Of a stretch of DNA of 64,000 nt, positions 23,018 to 33,466 are shown one piece after another. The stretch's first letter is position 1. The number at the start of each line of letters is the position of its first letter. Position numbers and translations under genes: made by a program. Source of the DNA: Karstenula rhodostoma CBS 690.94 (lineage: Eukaryota; Ascomycota; Dothideomycetes; Pleosporales; Didymosphaeriaceae); contig MU001494.1 of assembly GCA_010093485.1 (NCBI GenBank), forward strand, positions 604,805 through 668,804, in the 5' to 3' direction. The notes below the pieces were generated by a model. It was not told where the DNA came from. It saw only the letters and a program-made list of their open reading frames with translations, and did no database searches.

Positions 23018-24118
23018 GATTGAGAAAAAGTGCAATAGACAAGTAGCACGCCACGGTGAGTTGAACGGGTGGAGTCCACGGATGCAGCCTTGTATAAACG
23101 AGTCCTCGGACTTGTACATACCCCAGGTATCATTTAAAATCCATTCATCACCGTCTGGGCTGCATTATGGGTGATTCGAGGCGGGCTTGGTCTCCGGGAC
23201 AATGAAGTCCGTTGCAAGAGAAGATGCAAGACCCTCACTGTGACATGCATCGGGAATCCTGTTGCATATGATATGCCGTTTCTACATCGGGTGGATCCAC
23301 TGCTATGAAGTGACCAAATGGAGAGCCTCTCAGCAAGCCACCATACTTCTTGATTTTGGACACGCGCTAACAAATTCTGGGCACTGCACCTCATTTTCAC
23401 CAGACCTTTTTCTGAGTGATCGTTGTATAACCGTGCAGTGTGTGAGCGGGTAAGCTTTGGGTCACCGGTACTAACTGACATTTCCTGGATTGCCACCTAT
23501 GTGCGCTGGTCTGTCCCCCCCCTTCATTCAGACCATTGTGCTCTTGCTCAGCCTCAAATTCTCCAGCCGTACTTCCCGAGCGATGACAAGGTTGAGAACT
23601 CAAGGCTCAGCCTTGGAGTCATATGGCGTGTTACGATGTTGGATCCAACCGTCGGCAATTACCGGATTAGGTATAGCGGCGAACCCTGGCACGAGGACAG
23701 CGGAAACGCCACGCCTTTGCAGAAAGCCACCTGCAGACGCAATGCGCCTTCCTGTGCGTCGGAACTTAGGAAACTATCGTGCCAAACGTGTCTCAGATCT
23801 TAAACCATGACTAACTGCATGGGAACACCATAAATTGCTGGGACATGGATGGCGGCAACGTCTAATGCACTGTCCGCAGGCACCTGGTCCAAAGACGCTC
23901 AAACAGCAGGTGCCTATGGGGATGCGTCTTGGCCATCTGGTCATCATGTCAGATACTCAGCTGCCATGGGGCGGGTTCCGGGCGGTACTTCGATGCCTGT
24001 GAGCGCTCTGCATACCGGCCTGCTAAGCCTTTCTGAAGGAGGAACAAAGGCATGTAGTTTCGTTCCATCGCCAGGCCGTGGTGTAGTCATTCTTCCTTTT
24101 ACTGTCACGTAAGGTATA
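23018..24118. other. Divergent promoter, membrane protein and regulator
   Basis: 1.1 kb shared between the rhodopsin-like gene (-) and the Zn2Cys6 regulator (+). Short frames on both strands show no domain. I found no perfect TCG-N5-CGA by eye. Confidence 0.45.
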
Positions 24119-25325
24119 ATGTTTGCAACGTTGCGTACACGTCACGACTCGTTGCTCGTGGAGCGTGTTGGCGCCAACGCGACCTTCTCAGCCTGCAGCT
24201 CGTGTCGATCCAAAAAGGTTGGTGGCGTTGCCATCCTGTTGGTACCACATCTGACTTGGGTCCCAGCTTAAATGTACGGGAGAGATCACGGGCTGTCGTC
24301 GTTGTGTGCTTCACCAAACCAGATGCGAGTACCCAGATGCCGCCACAAGAAAAAAAGGTGGAGCAGAGAAATCTTCCACCTCGGAGCGAACCGTGCCGTT
24401 AGACTTTATCCCAGAGCCGCGTCGCAAAAAATCGAGACTTGAAGGCGTCAGTGAAGCTATCCCTGCGAGCCCCGACAACACAACCGGAACATGTAGCACG
24501 ATTATTGATCCATCAAACTCTCATATCTGGAGCCTAGAGTCTTTTGGGAATACTACAGACGATTTGGCATTCAGCAATACCGACTTAGACGCGCTGTTAG
24601 AGGATCCTAATACCTTGCATACCACGTTGGGGGCCGACGCGTTTTTCTCGGAGTCTTTCCAAACCACACAGTATCCGGATTGTGAAAGTCGCCGAACAGA
24701 AGTTGCGGAAGTATTTTTTCAACATCCCCAAGACGGAAAGACGTCCTCTTGTCCGTCTCCTATCACGCCAATCTCCATGCTAAGGGACCAAGTAGATAGT
24801 CCTGTTCGACCATCCTCAGCTCGCCTTGAACCTGGAACCGCTACGGATACTTCCAGATGTTGCCGGTGCACCTCCACCGCTGTCGAGTTGATGGAAACGC
24901 TTACGCTGGACGACTTCGACCAGGAATCGTCATCTATAAGTCGCATCCTACAGGGAAGAAAACATGCATTGCAGACATGCGTCGATCTTTGCAATTGCCA
25001 TTCTTGTGGAATGAGTTCCAAATTTCTCATGTTGATGATCCATATATGTGAGAAGGCTGTGCAATCCTATAGTAAGCTGGCGGAAGGATTGGGTGCACAG
25101 GCAACAGCAAGCGAGCTGAGCTTTGGCGTGTATGATGTCTCGTCCGAGGAAGAATCACTCGTTTCCAGAACTCTCGGTGTGTTCCAGCTTGGAAAGTGGA
25201 ACATGTTGTTAAGCCGACTGGCTGAGCGATGTAGAGATTTAGGGCTCCTCAAGCACATGTACATGGTACTGGAGGTGGACAAGGTCGTTCAGAAGCAGGT
25301 CCTGAGATTCCGAGTATCCAATTAA
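24119..25325 (+). CDS. AflR-like Zn2Cys6 transcription factor
   Basis: Probable pathway-specific activator of the terpene cluster. Two exons, 24119-24217 and 24267-25325, separated by a 49-base intron, give 385 residues. The intron lies inside the zinc cluster; splicing creates CSSCRSKKLKC followed by TGEITGCRRCVLHQTRCEYP, a perfect C-x2-C-x6-C-x5-C-x2-C-x6-C binuclear cluster at residues 26-56. A basic linker (EPRRKKSRLEG) and a Ser/Thr/Pro/acidic middle follow. The C-terminal part (GRKHALQTCVDLC, CGMSSKFLMLMIHICEKAV, LGVFQLGKWNMLLSRLAERC) resembles the AflR regulatory domain. The start is the first ATG in frame with the zinc cluster. It sits divergently to the rhodopsin-like gene and upstream of SDR 1. 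Confidence 0.87.
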
Positions 25326-25991
25326 ACGGCTACTGTATATGTTCGTTCATGCTCCAGTCTTGTTTTGCACGTGCAATCAGACAGCCATCGTGGGAGACCG
25401 TCGTTTGTGAAATGGCTTGACGAGGAATCAGTGTTGGTGGAACTGGGAGGGTACCATGGCACCGAAGAAGCTATATATTCGTCGGTCAGAAAACCTATAC
25501 TTGAATACGACTCCTGGGGTCTCTACTGAGGTTCGCGTGTGATATGACATGACATGGTGTGCCGAGCGAGTTCTGAGGGTACCCCGGCTCGCGACTTGGT
25601 GCCTCAAGGCCCTATGGGGTATAGTCACGTGCCATACGACCGCTTATGCATGCAATGCGCAGACCAAACCGTCGCTTTCCCCGGTCCATCTATATTGCCC
25701 TTCATCTACGCCTCGCCATAAGCCTATATGAGATGTGATGAAGTGCATGCCCGTGTCCCGGCTGCTGCGAAATCCTTGATGTGTTTCTCGGACGAACTAT
25801 TCGTGCGGGTCCGGTATGCGGTTATTCCCGCAAAAGGGAGGTGCCATGTATTTGCTGCATGGATACTCCGTGTCCGCTACGCCGCAGCGCTAAAAAAAAT
25901 ATCTTTATGTTAACGCTCTACATAATGCTGCAGTTCGGCCACCTAGAATCCACCAGAGAATTGTCATTTTCGGACCAGCACGTCAGCAACA
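25326..25991. other. SDR 1 promoter region
   Basis: About 670 bases between the regulator and SDR 1, with CACGTG at 25368 and 25626. No gene seen. Confidence 0.45.
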
Positions 25992-27118
25992 ATGGTCGAC
26001 TTCAGTATCGAAACCACCGGGGAGCAGATCGTAGCCGAGTTTGGAGCAAATGCCGAGGGGAAGACGTGTACGTGAGCCTTGCAAGCCATTCTTCGTACTC
26101 TCATACTTACCACATACCAGTTGTTGTCACAGGTCCGAGCGCGGGAGGCTTAGGGGCTGAGTTGCTGGTCACTCTTGCCAAAGCCAAGTCCTCTCCCGCG
26201 CATTTCGTCTTGGCTGGGCGCAACGAGACAAAGATCAGTCCAGTCATTGAGAAGATTCGCGAAGTGAACCCAAAAATCAAGACGACCTTTGTCAAAGTTG
26301 ATTTCCTTGACAACTCGTCGGTACGCAAAGCCGCCGAAGAGATCGATGCCGCCGTAAACGGAAAGATCGATGTACTTATCAACAATGCCGGCATTGCCGC
26401 CAAAAAGGAGTTCGTTTTGAGCAAAGATGGCGTTGAGCAGCATTTTGCTGCAAACTTTCTTGGGCATTTCATCCTAACGAATGTTTTGGCCGAGACGATT
26501 ATTAAGTCTAACGGCGTCGTTCTCAACATTGCGAGCATGGCCTACACACTCGCAGAGACAAACACCGAAGATCCCAACTTCAATGTAAGAGCAAGCTAAT
26601 TGCTTTCCTGGTGAAGATATATCTGACGTGTTTGCAGGACGGCAAAGACTACAACGCTTGGATAGCCTATGGCCGCTCCAAGACCGCAAATATTCTCTTT
26701 ACATATGCTCTTGCAGAAAAATATGGTGGGAAGCTCACGTCCCTCGTAACGGACCCCGGAAGTAAGTCGTTGATCCGAAACCATGAATCTGGACCTAATG
26801 GATGTGATAGTGGCACACGACAGTCAACTTCTCGTCAACAGTGCGGTAGATGAAGAGTTCCTTGGCGAAGGCTTCAAGATCGCTGGTGAGCGGATGAAAG
26901 GAAAGGAGGTTCCCAAGACTGTGCTTGTTTCCATGCAACAGGGCATTGCATCACAGCTTCGCGCCTCTCTTGACCCAAGCCTGAGAGCTAGAGCGCCCGC
27001 ATTCATCAAAGAGAGTAACATTATCCCCGTCTTGCCCTACGCAAGCGATAAGGGAGAAGCACTTAAGCTGTGGAGTTTGGGTGAGAAACTGGCCGGTGAA
27101 TCTTTCGGTCCCAAGTAA
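25992..27118 (+). CDS. Short-chain dehydrogenase/reductase (cluster SDR 1)
   Basis: NAD(P)-dependent oxidoreductase likely acting on a hydroxyl or keto group of the sesquiterpenoid. Four exons (25992-26067, 26121-26584, 26638-26761, 26811-27118) give 323 residues. The coenzyme motif is TGPSAGGLGAELL, the variant Gly-rich turn common in this fungal SDR subfamily; LAGRNETK supports NADP preference. NNAGIA, the catalytic Ser region NIASMAY and YGRSK (YxxxK) follow in the expected order. The first intron lies directly before the Gly-rich loop, as in SDR 2 at 29590. It reads in the same direction as the regulator and P450 B. Confidence 0.88.
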
Positions 27119-27504
27119 TCGCAGACCTTGCCAGGGTTCTGAGCTCTCTGTAGCACACATATGTATCCAGGTAGTGCATTCAATGTCATGTTTGCCTCAT
27201 CATGTTCACACAATGCTGGACTTGTCCTCTTCGTCGGCGGTCCGCAAGCTAGGACTTGGTCTACATCCTTCAAAGGTGAACGCAGTGCAGAACAGGGTAT
27301 CCTGTCAATATGACGCCATTATGTATCGTAGGTAGCACTATCGCTTACATAGATTGCCCTAAGAGGCAATAGCCGAAGGCCGTGCCGATGCCCCACAACG
27401 AACCGGCCCCATTACAAGCAAACAAAACGAGCGATCCTAAAACATGTCAAGCAAGATCTTTGACGTGTTGAACTTGCAAATTTACTCAGAATAGGTCTGC
27501 AACT
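27119..27504. other. P450 B promoter
   Basis: About 390 bases between SDR 1 and P450 B, same strand. No gene or clear motif. Confidence 0.45.
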
Positions 27505-29320
27505 ATGTTTTCGTCGAGTAACGTGGGTCTAGCCGTCGTGACCCTTATACTAGGCGTAAGAATATCTACTGTGATTGTGGAAACAGCTGATTAATAGGGC
27601 TACAGACTTTTGGCCTTGTTGTGTTCAAGGGACTTTACAATTATTGGTTTCATCCGCTTGCCAAATTCCCAGGGCCTTGGTACGCTGCCATCAGCAACGT
27701 AAGTTCCCCTTACGACGAAAACGTGTTGCCAAGAACTCATCATTGTCATAGTTTAGCTATTGCTTGAGCTTTCTTGGTGGTCGGCATCCTTACAATATCC
27801 TCGAGCTGCACAAGAAGTACGGTACGTTATTCTGCGACGAGTCCTTGGCTAAGTGGCGGCAACATGTCTGATTGATTAAAAATACAGGGCCAGTAGTGCG
27901 CATTGCTCCAAACGAACTGTCATTCAATAGTGCACAATCATGGAAGGACATTTATGACTTCAATGGACCTGGCAAGCGTGCCCTTATAAAATCAAATTTC
28001 TACGAAGGTGGTACTTTTGCCGATCAGTGCGGTTCCATTGTCTCTGAGCGCGACCCTGACAAACATGGGCGCATGCGTCGATTCCTGTCAAATGCATTCT
28101 CACAGCGCAGCTTGATTGAGCAAGAGTCCATCATATCAGTGGTCGTTGATGGATTCGTTGACAAGATGGTGGTCAGCGCGAAAAAGGGGGCGGTAATTGA
28201 CCTCACAGAATGGTTCAACATGGCGACTTTCGACATTATCGGTGAGCTTGCTTTTGGGGAATCGTTTCGCGGAATAGAAACGGGTAAATTGCAATCTGAA
28301 CCGACACGCGTCCGTTTCGCTAACGCTCAAGGATAGGAGACGTACACCCTTGGATCGCACGCATCACGGGCGCTATGAAACAGGGTGCTCTGGCCGACAC
28401 GTTCAAGAGATTCCCGATGGCTGCTAAAGTGGCCATGCTGTTTCTGTCTAAGGCTATTGACAGCATCAAACTCGATTGCAAGCTCAACGAGGTGTATGCA
28501 TTGGATCTCGTGAAGGAGCGTGCCTCTAGGCAATCGGACCGCAAGGACTTTCTGACCCGAATCCTTGAACAGCGCGACGACACCATATCAGACGTGCAAA
28601 TCGCCGCTCATTCTGCCGATTTTGTGACAGCTGGCAGCGAGACGACCGCTACTGCCTTGTCGTGCATCACGTACTATCTCTCAAAGAACAAAACTGTACT
28701 TGAAAAGCTACAGCAAGAAATTCGTACCTCGTTCGACTCTTACGACGCCATAGATTCAGCATCCACGGCCTCACTGAAGTATCTGAACGCAGTGTGCCAG
28801 GAAGGAATGAGAATATATGCACCGTTACCCTTCGCTTTACCACGGGTTGTTTCTGACCAGGGGAATGTCGTAGACGGCCACTTCCTTCCACCAGGGGTAT
28901 GTTCTCTCAGCATCGCTATGTGATATGTCTACTAAAACCCTCAGGTGATTGTCTCGACCAACCCAATTGCGGCGAGTCTCGATCCCGCCAACTTCAAGGA
29001 TCCACTCGATTTTATTCCGGAGCGATGGATAGAACACAACGGGCACGATGTCTACGAGGCAAGCCAGCCCTTCTCTACAGGCCCTCGAGGCTGCCTCGGC
29101 AGAAGGTGCGTTTTGATATTGGAAGTGTTGATTCTATTGCTAACAGGGCACTAGCCTTGGGTGGATGGAGATGCGGACAATACTAGCAAAGGTTCACTAC
29201 ACATTCGATCTGGTACTGGCGGATCCGTCCTTGGACTGGCACGAGGAATCTCGCATGTGTACGTTGTGGCAGAAACCCGCTCTTCCGATGCGTATTCAGT
29301 TGCGTGCCGGACAGTCTTGA
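27505..29320 (+). CDS. Cytochrome P450 (cluster P450 B)
   Basis: Second cluster monooxygenase. Seven exons (27505-27555, 27606-27698, 27752-27821, 27888-28283, 28337-28896, 28945-29105, 29155-29320) give 498 residues. The anchor exon starts MFSSSNVGLAVVTLILG and the Pro-rich hinge is LAKFPGPWYAAIS. The I-helix has TAGSETTATA, ExxR is EGMR, and the haem loop is FSTGPRGCLGRS with Cys440. The last acceptor is chosen at 29154 because earlier AGs break the frame before LGWMEMRTILAKV. It is paralogous to P450 A: both have phase-1 introns in the Gly after the HKKY/HRRY block and after ESG/ETG, a phase-0 intron after the PxG near the C-terminal third, and a phase-2 intron after GCLGR. Confidence 0.92.
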
Positions 29321-29416
29321 TGGGAACTAGGAGTCAGGCACTATCATGTAATCGTAAAGGGGAAAAAGGCGTGGAACTTCGCGTCGTTCAGTGGCCCGAA
29401 TCGATACTGCGGAAAT

Positions 29417-29427
29417 ACCCGCCGGGT
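29417..29427. promoter_or_regulatory. Palindrome ACCCG-C-CGGGT beside CACGTG
   Basis: Perfect 5-1-5 inverted repeat (everted CCG-N-CGG) immediately followed by CACGTG at 29428-29433, about 160 bases upstream of the SDR 2 start. It is a candidate regulatory site; no binding factor is established. Confidence 0.28.
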
Positions 29428-29589
29428 CACGTGCAACCTCTGAAGTCCGCAATCTACTGCCGAGGTCACGGCCTAAAACAGCAATCACCGAATTTTTTTT
29501 CGTTTTTAATCACACCGTGCCGGAACATTAAATGCCTCTAGTATCAGTAGCTGCGCACAATATGCCGTTCTGAGGTTTCAACGGCAAGC

Positions 29590-30617
29590 ATGACTTCCCT
29601 CAAGATCGACGAGACGGCGATTCCCGATCTGTCGGGAAAAGTATCGCTAATTACCGGTCAGGATAGTCCCAACCCTACAAGTCTCTTGTACCTGCTGAAA
29701 GCCGCCTAGGAGGTTCATCCGGCATCGGCTTTGCCGCCGCCCAGCTCCTTGCAAGCAAAGGCGCTTCGGTACACATTCTAGATCGACGCCCTCCATCGGC
29801 AACATCTGTTCCCCCGTTCGACGGACCTCTTCCTGAAGGAATCACTTTCCATAAGTGCGATGTGACAGACTGGAAAGCCTTGCGCAAGATTTTTGCCCAA
29901 GTGGGACACCTGGACCACGTTTTTGCCAACGCCGGGATCTCAGAAACAGAAGATTTCCTCACTGATACCCTTGAGGAACCAGCTCCAACGGCTGACGCTG
30001 TGGCAAATGGCGCCGTCCTCGAGAGACTGAAAGAACCCGGTTACCCCCTGATAGACGTCAACCTGAAAGGAGTGCTCAACGTCATCAAGCTCGCACATCA
30101 CAGCTTCAAACGTGACGCCACCCCGGGATCAATCGTCATTACATCTTCCGCCACTGCTTACTCACCCGAGCAATCTCTCCCCGTCTATAGCGCGTTGAAG
30201 CTGGCTCTAGTCGGCCTGGTCCGCTCACTCCGCCACAATCTCTTCCTCGACAACATCACCGTCAACGCCCTCGTCCCCGCATCCACGGAGACTAGACTCA
30301 TTGCACCTGAGTTCATAGAGCCCATCAAACAAATGGGACTGCCTGTGAGTTCAGCTCGGCATGTTGGCACTGCATTGGTCTATTCGGCGGTTGCTCGCGA
30401 GACGAGAAAAGTAGAGGTATACGGCAAGGAACCGGTCGAAAACCTAAAGAAGGAAGGCCGGTGGAATGGAAGGGTTATATTCACGTTGGGTGACACGTAT
30501 ACGGAGCTGGAAGAGAAGTTGGCTGATCTACGACCGGAGTGGTTCGGGGAGCAAAATCTCTTGCTGCAGAATAAGCAACAGGCTGTTACGGACTTTAGAC
30601 AGTTCACTGAGGATTGA
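29590..30617 (+). CDS. Short-chain dehydrogenase/reductase (cluster SDR 2)
   Basis: Classical SDR, resembling 15-hydroxyprostaglandin-dehydrogenase-type enzymes. Two exons, 29590-29656 and 29710-30617, give 324 residues. The coenzyme loop TGGSSGIGFAAAQLLASKG is completed by splicing; LDRRP suggests the cofactor-selecting region, and NAGIS is present. ITSSATAY holds the catalytic Ser, and YSALK gives the YxxxK pair. After the Rossmann core, a C-terminal extension of about 90 residues is rich in charged and Gln residues. Only about 270 bases separate it from P450 B, on the same strand, which fits a co-regulated tailoring role. Confidence 0.92.
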
Positions 30618-31047
30618 GTAATACAGAGCACGTTGATTACACGGTTGTGAGGACTGAGATGGTCTTGGCGTGTTTTGTGATATCCAAACATAAAGCCCGG
30701 AATCAAACCCAACCGATGTCACCCATCAACGATAAATCCACAAGTTTCACGTCTCTTTCGTTGTCTGATTGGACTACGGCAATAAGCGTAAAAAGAGAGA
30801 GCTATGTTCCAATCACTGGAAGCGTCTTGACTCATTTGAACATAATGAAACAGTATCCATCCTCCAATGTTTTGGCTAGTATATTTTCAAACCCAAGAAA
30901 GGAAAACTGAAGTATCGAAGCTCACTTTTTCATGTGAATATGTTAAGAACCGCCCTTTCCGAGCAAACCACTAAAAATACACATGGTAAATGGAGAAATT
31001 GAACGCTTTGTTCGTCATGCTTCCCTAACAATCCTGTGCTATGCTTT
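30618..31047. other. Convergent 3' intergenic
   Basis: About 430 AT-rich bases between the convergent ends of SDR 2 and the FAD oxidase. Nothing coding. Confidence 0.5.
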
Positions 31048-32576
31048 CTAATCTCCCAGTTTGAACCCTCCCGGCATCAGATTTTGGAACACACCATTCG
31101 CATCGTACTTTTTCCTGATGCTCAACAACCTTGCCCTGCTCTTCCCACCTCCATACGTCGGGAACGGCTTCGCACCCTCCTGCGCATCATTCAGGTAGAT
31201 AAATTCGGAGCCGAGGCCGAGCTTTTTGGCCTCTTCGCTCAACTTCGCAAGGATATCGTCGGACCAGGTGGCAATCTTCGTGTCGTCGGCGGCGTTCTTC
31301 CACTGCACGACGAGGTTCAGCACGATGAGGCTGCCTGCGGAGGGGTCGATGTCGATTGCGTCGCCGCCGGCTTTGCGTGAAGCATCGAACCAAGACTTGG
31401 CGAGCGGTTGGATGGAGAGTGAGATGGTGACGCCTTCCAGGTCTGACAGGTTCTTGTAGGCGTCGCGAGTGACGGTGTCGTTTATCAGCTTGACGGTCTG
31501 CGCGGAGGCTTTGAAGCTGCCGCAGTGGAACGCAGCGCGGAAGTTGCCTGCTGCACCGGCGGCAGTCCCGGCGATGAGGTCGGCATAGGTTGTCACCTTG
31601 GCGAGGTTCAGGGAGGCAGTGTCGGTAAAGTTCTTGAGCACAGTTGCATCGGCATCGTTGTAGAAGCCGAAGAAAGCTGCAGATTGAGTCTTGGAGGCTG
31701 GGTCAATGGCAACGTTAGGGAGAAGAGCGGCCTTCGGGTCGTCGATGCCTCCTCCCGGCGTGGCGAATGCTGCAAGGGCATTGACGGCACCATCGACGGT
31801 AGATTGGTTCCAGGTCATGAGACCTCCGTAGATCTGCCCAGTAGGATGCGTCTGCACGTCGAAGCGAGTTACGATACCGAAGTTACTGCCGCCGCCCTTG
31901 AGGGCCCAGAAAAGGTCCGAGTTCGAGGTCTTGTTAACCTGGATGATTTTCCCCTCCGCGGTGACAACCTCGTAGTTGATCACACTGTTTGCACCCCAGC
32001 CATACTGACCACCGAGGAAGCTGATACCTCCGCCTAGCAAAAAGCCAGAGACACCCACAGGCGCGTACCTAGCACCAACAACTACCCGGTTGTATTGCTG
32101 GATCCATATGCATACATCGATCCATTTTAAGCCAGGCCCTATGCTTGCAACGGTTGAGTCAGAGGAGATAGTCATTTGGCGGAAGTTCGTGAGAACAATT
32201 AAAACGCCGTTGCTTATTGAAGCCGCGCCCTTGACAGTCATATGGCCATTTCCTCGTACCGCGAACTTCGTGTTGGAAGCCTTGAGAATCGGAATCGCGA
32301 CAGCAACTTCATTCGAATCTCGAGGAATGAAGACGCATGATGGTTGCAAGATGACGTTTTGTGCCCAGTATGCTGATAACCGGTTAGCAGGCTCGATCTA
32401 AGAAAACATGGTGGAGCATCACCTGCGGTTTCATTCGCATATGCTACCGAGTTGGGATACACAACGCGATCCTGGAATTTGGACGCCAAACTTTTGCATC
32501 CGTTTACGCTGCTTTGGTCGAGCGCAGGGCTCGCCGCGACAAGTGCCGCGAAAAATAATTGCCAGAAGAAACGCAT
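31048..32576 (-). CDS. Secreted FAD-linked oxidase (BBE-like)
   Basis: Berberine-bridge-enzyme-like oxidoreductase of the VAO/PCMH fold. Two exons on the minus strand (32576-32423, 32372-31048) give 492 residues. A signal peptide is clear (MRFFWQLFFAALVAASPALD). The FAD domain shows VRGNGHMTVKGAASISNG, whose His is the usual 8-alpha covalent ligand, then APVGVSGFLLGGGISFLGGQ and ALKGGGSNFGIVTRFDV. The usual second covalent Cys of bicovalent members is replaced (GARYAPVG where many have a Cys), so flavinylation may be monocovalent. The C-terminal BBE signature is KKYDANGVFQNLMPGG. Such enzymes oxidise alcohols in several fungal metabolite pathways; here it may act on a late, exported intermediate. 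Confidence 0.92.
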
Positions 32577-33466
32577 CTTTACTTTACTGTAATGCCCTAT
32601 CAAAGAAAGGATGATGTGCCCTTACTCGTACAGCCTCATTCCTTTAATTAACTCTTTGCACGGAATGCTCATGAACCTCGCTGGAAGCGCAGCCCTTGCC
32701 CGACACTAAATGGGGAAGGGGAAAATTGCCCGATGGAGGAGTCCATAGTGTAGACTGGGGTTTTGGACTGCCTCCAAGAGAATTGACTGGCGGTTGAATT
32801 TCAAATGAATGTCCGATATTCCTTCTAGCCGCGCCTCTCACCCATGCCACGCGGCCAGCAAAGGCGGTGCGGGAGGAACGCGCTAGATGACAGGTACATT
32901 GTGACAAGGATCAGATTTCCTGCCACTCGACGTGGGACACAGTCAGTAATTACCCCATAGGTCCAAACGTGGGTTTCGGAGTATTGGAGCTCCTTCCTGA
33001 AAAGAACTTCTCTTTCAAGATTGCAGGGTCTCCTGATGTGCGGTTGGCTTCAAGCCCTCCTGAGGCCCGAATCCATCACGCTCATGTCCGAAGGCGTGGG
33101 TGGCGTTTGCACGCAAACGTCCAGGGTGCAGGAACGTACACAGCCTCGCCGTGCATGCAGTCATACCGAAAGGGATTCTAGCGAAGACGCGGAAGTCGGG
33201 TCGATGCGATGCATGTATCGTGGATTACCATTTACGGTAATTGCCGATGTCCTGCGCCAGGGTAGCCTTGCTCTTGCGCTTATACGTTTTTGGTCTCGTC
33301 TATGGAAACCCGCTGATTGGTTCTCCACAATACCTCTTTTTGGGAGGCGACTTTACATCGCCGCGGAGTACATTGAGAGGTATTTGGTGTTCTCGCTCTG
33401 CCTCGTAAGAGTTCACCAGTATTTTGGATCTACTGACCGGCAACCCCACCATCGTCAGCGCCCAAA
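32577..33466. other. Divergent promoter, FAD oxidase and P450 C
   Basis: About 890 bases shared by two divergent genes. Frames on + between 32969 and 33470 have no domain or start-context support. No repeat or recognised regulatory motif. Confidence 0.45.

Noticed and set aside
21444..29433. CACGTG enrichment in the terpene cluster
   Set aside because: I count about four copies (21444, 25368, 25626, 29428) in 18 kb, roughly what chance predicts, and the word is also common outside the cluster.
18060..33466. AflR-type TCG-N5-CGA operators in cluster promoters
   Set aside because: Scanning the intergenic regions by eye gave only near misses (for example near 21300). A computed search would be needed to settle it.
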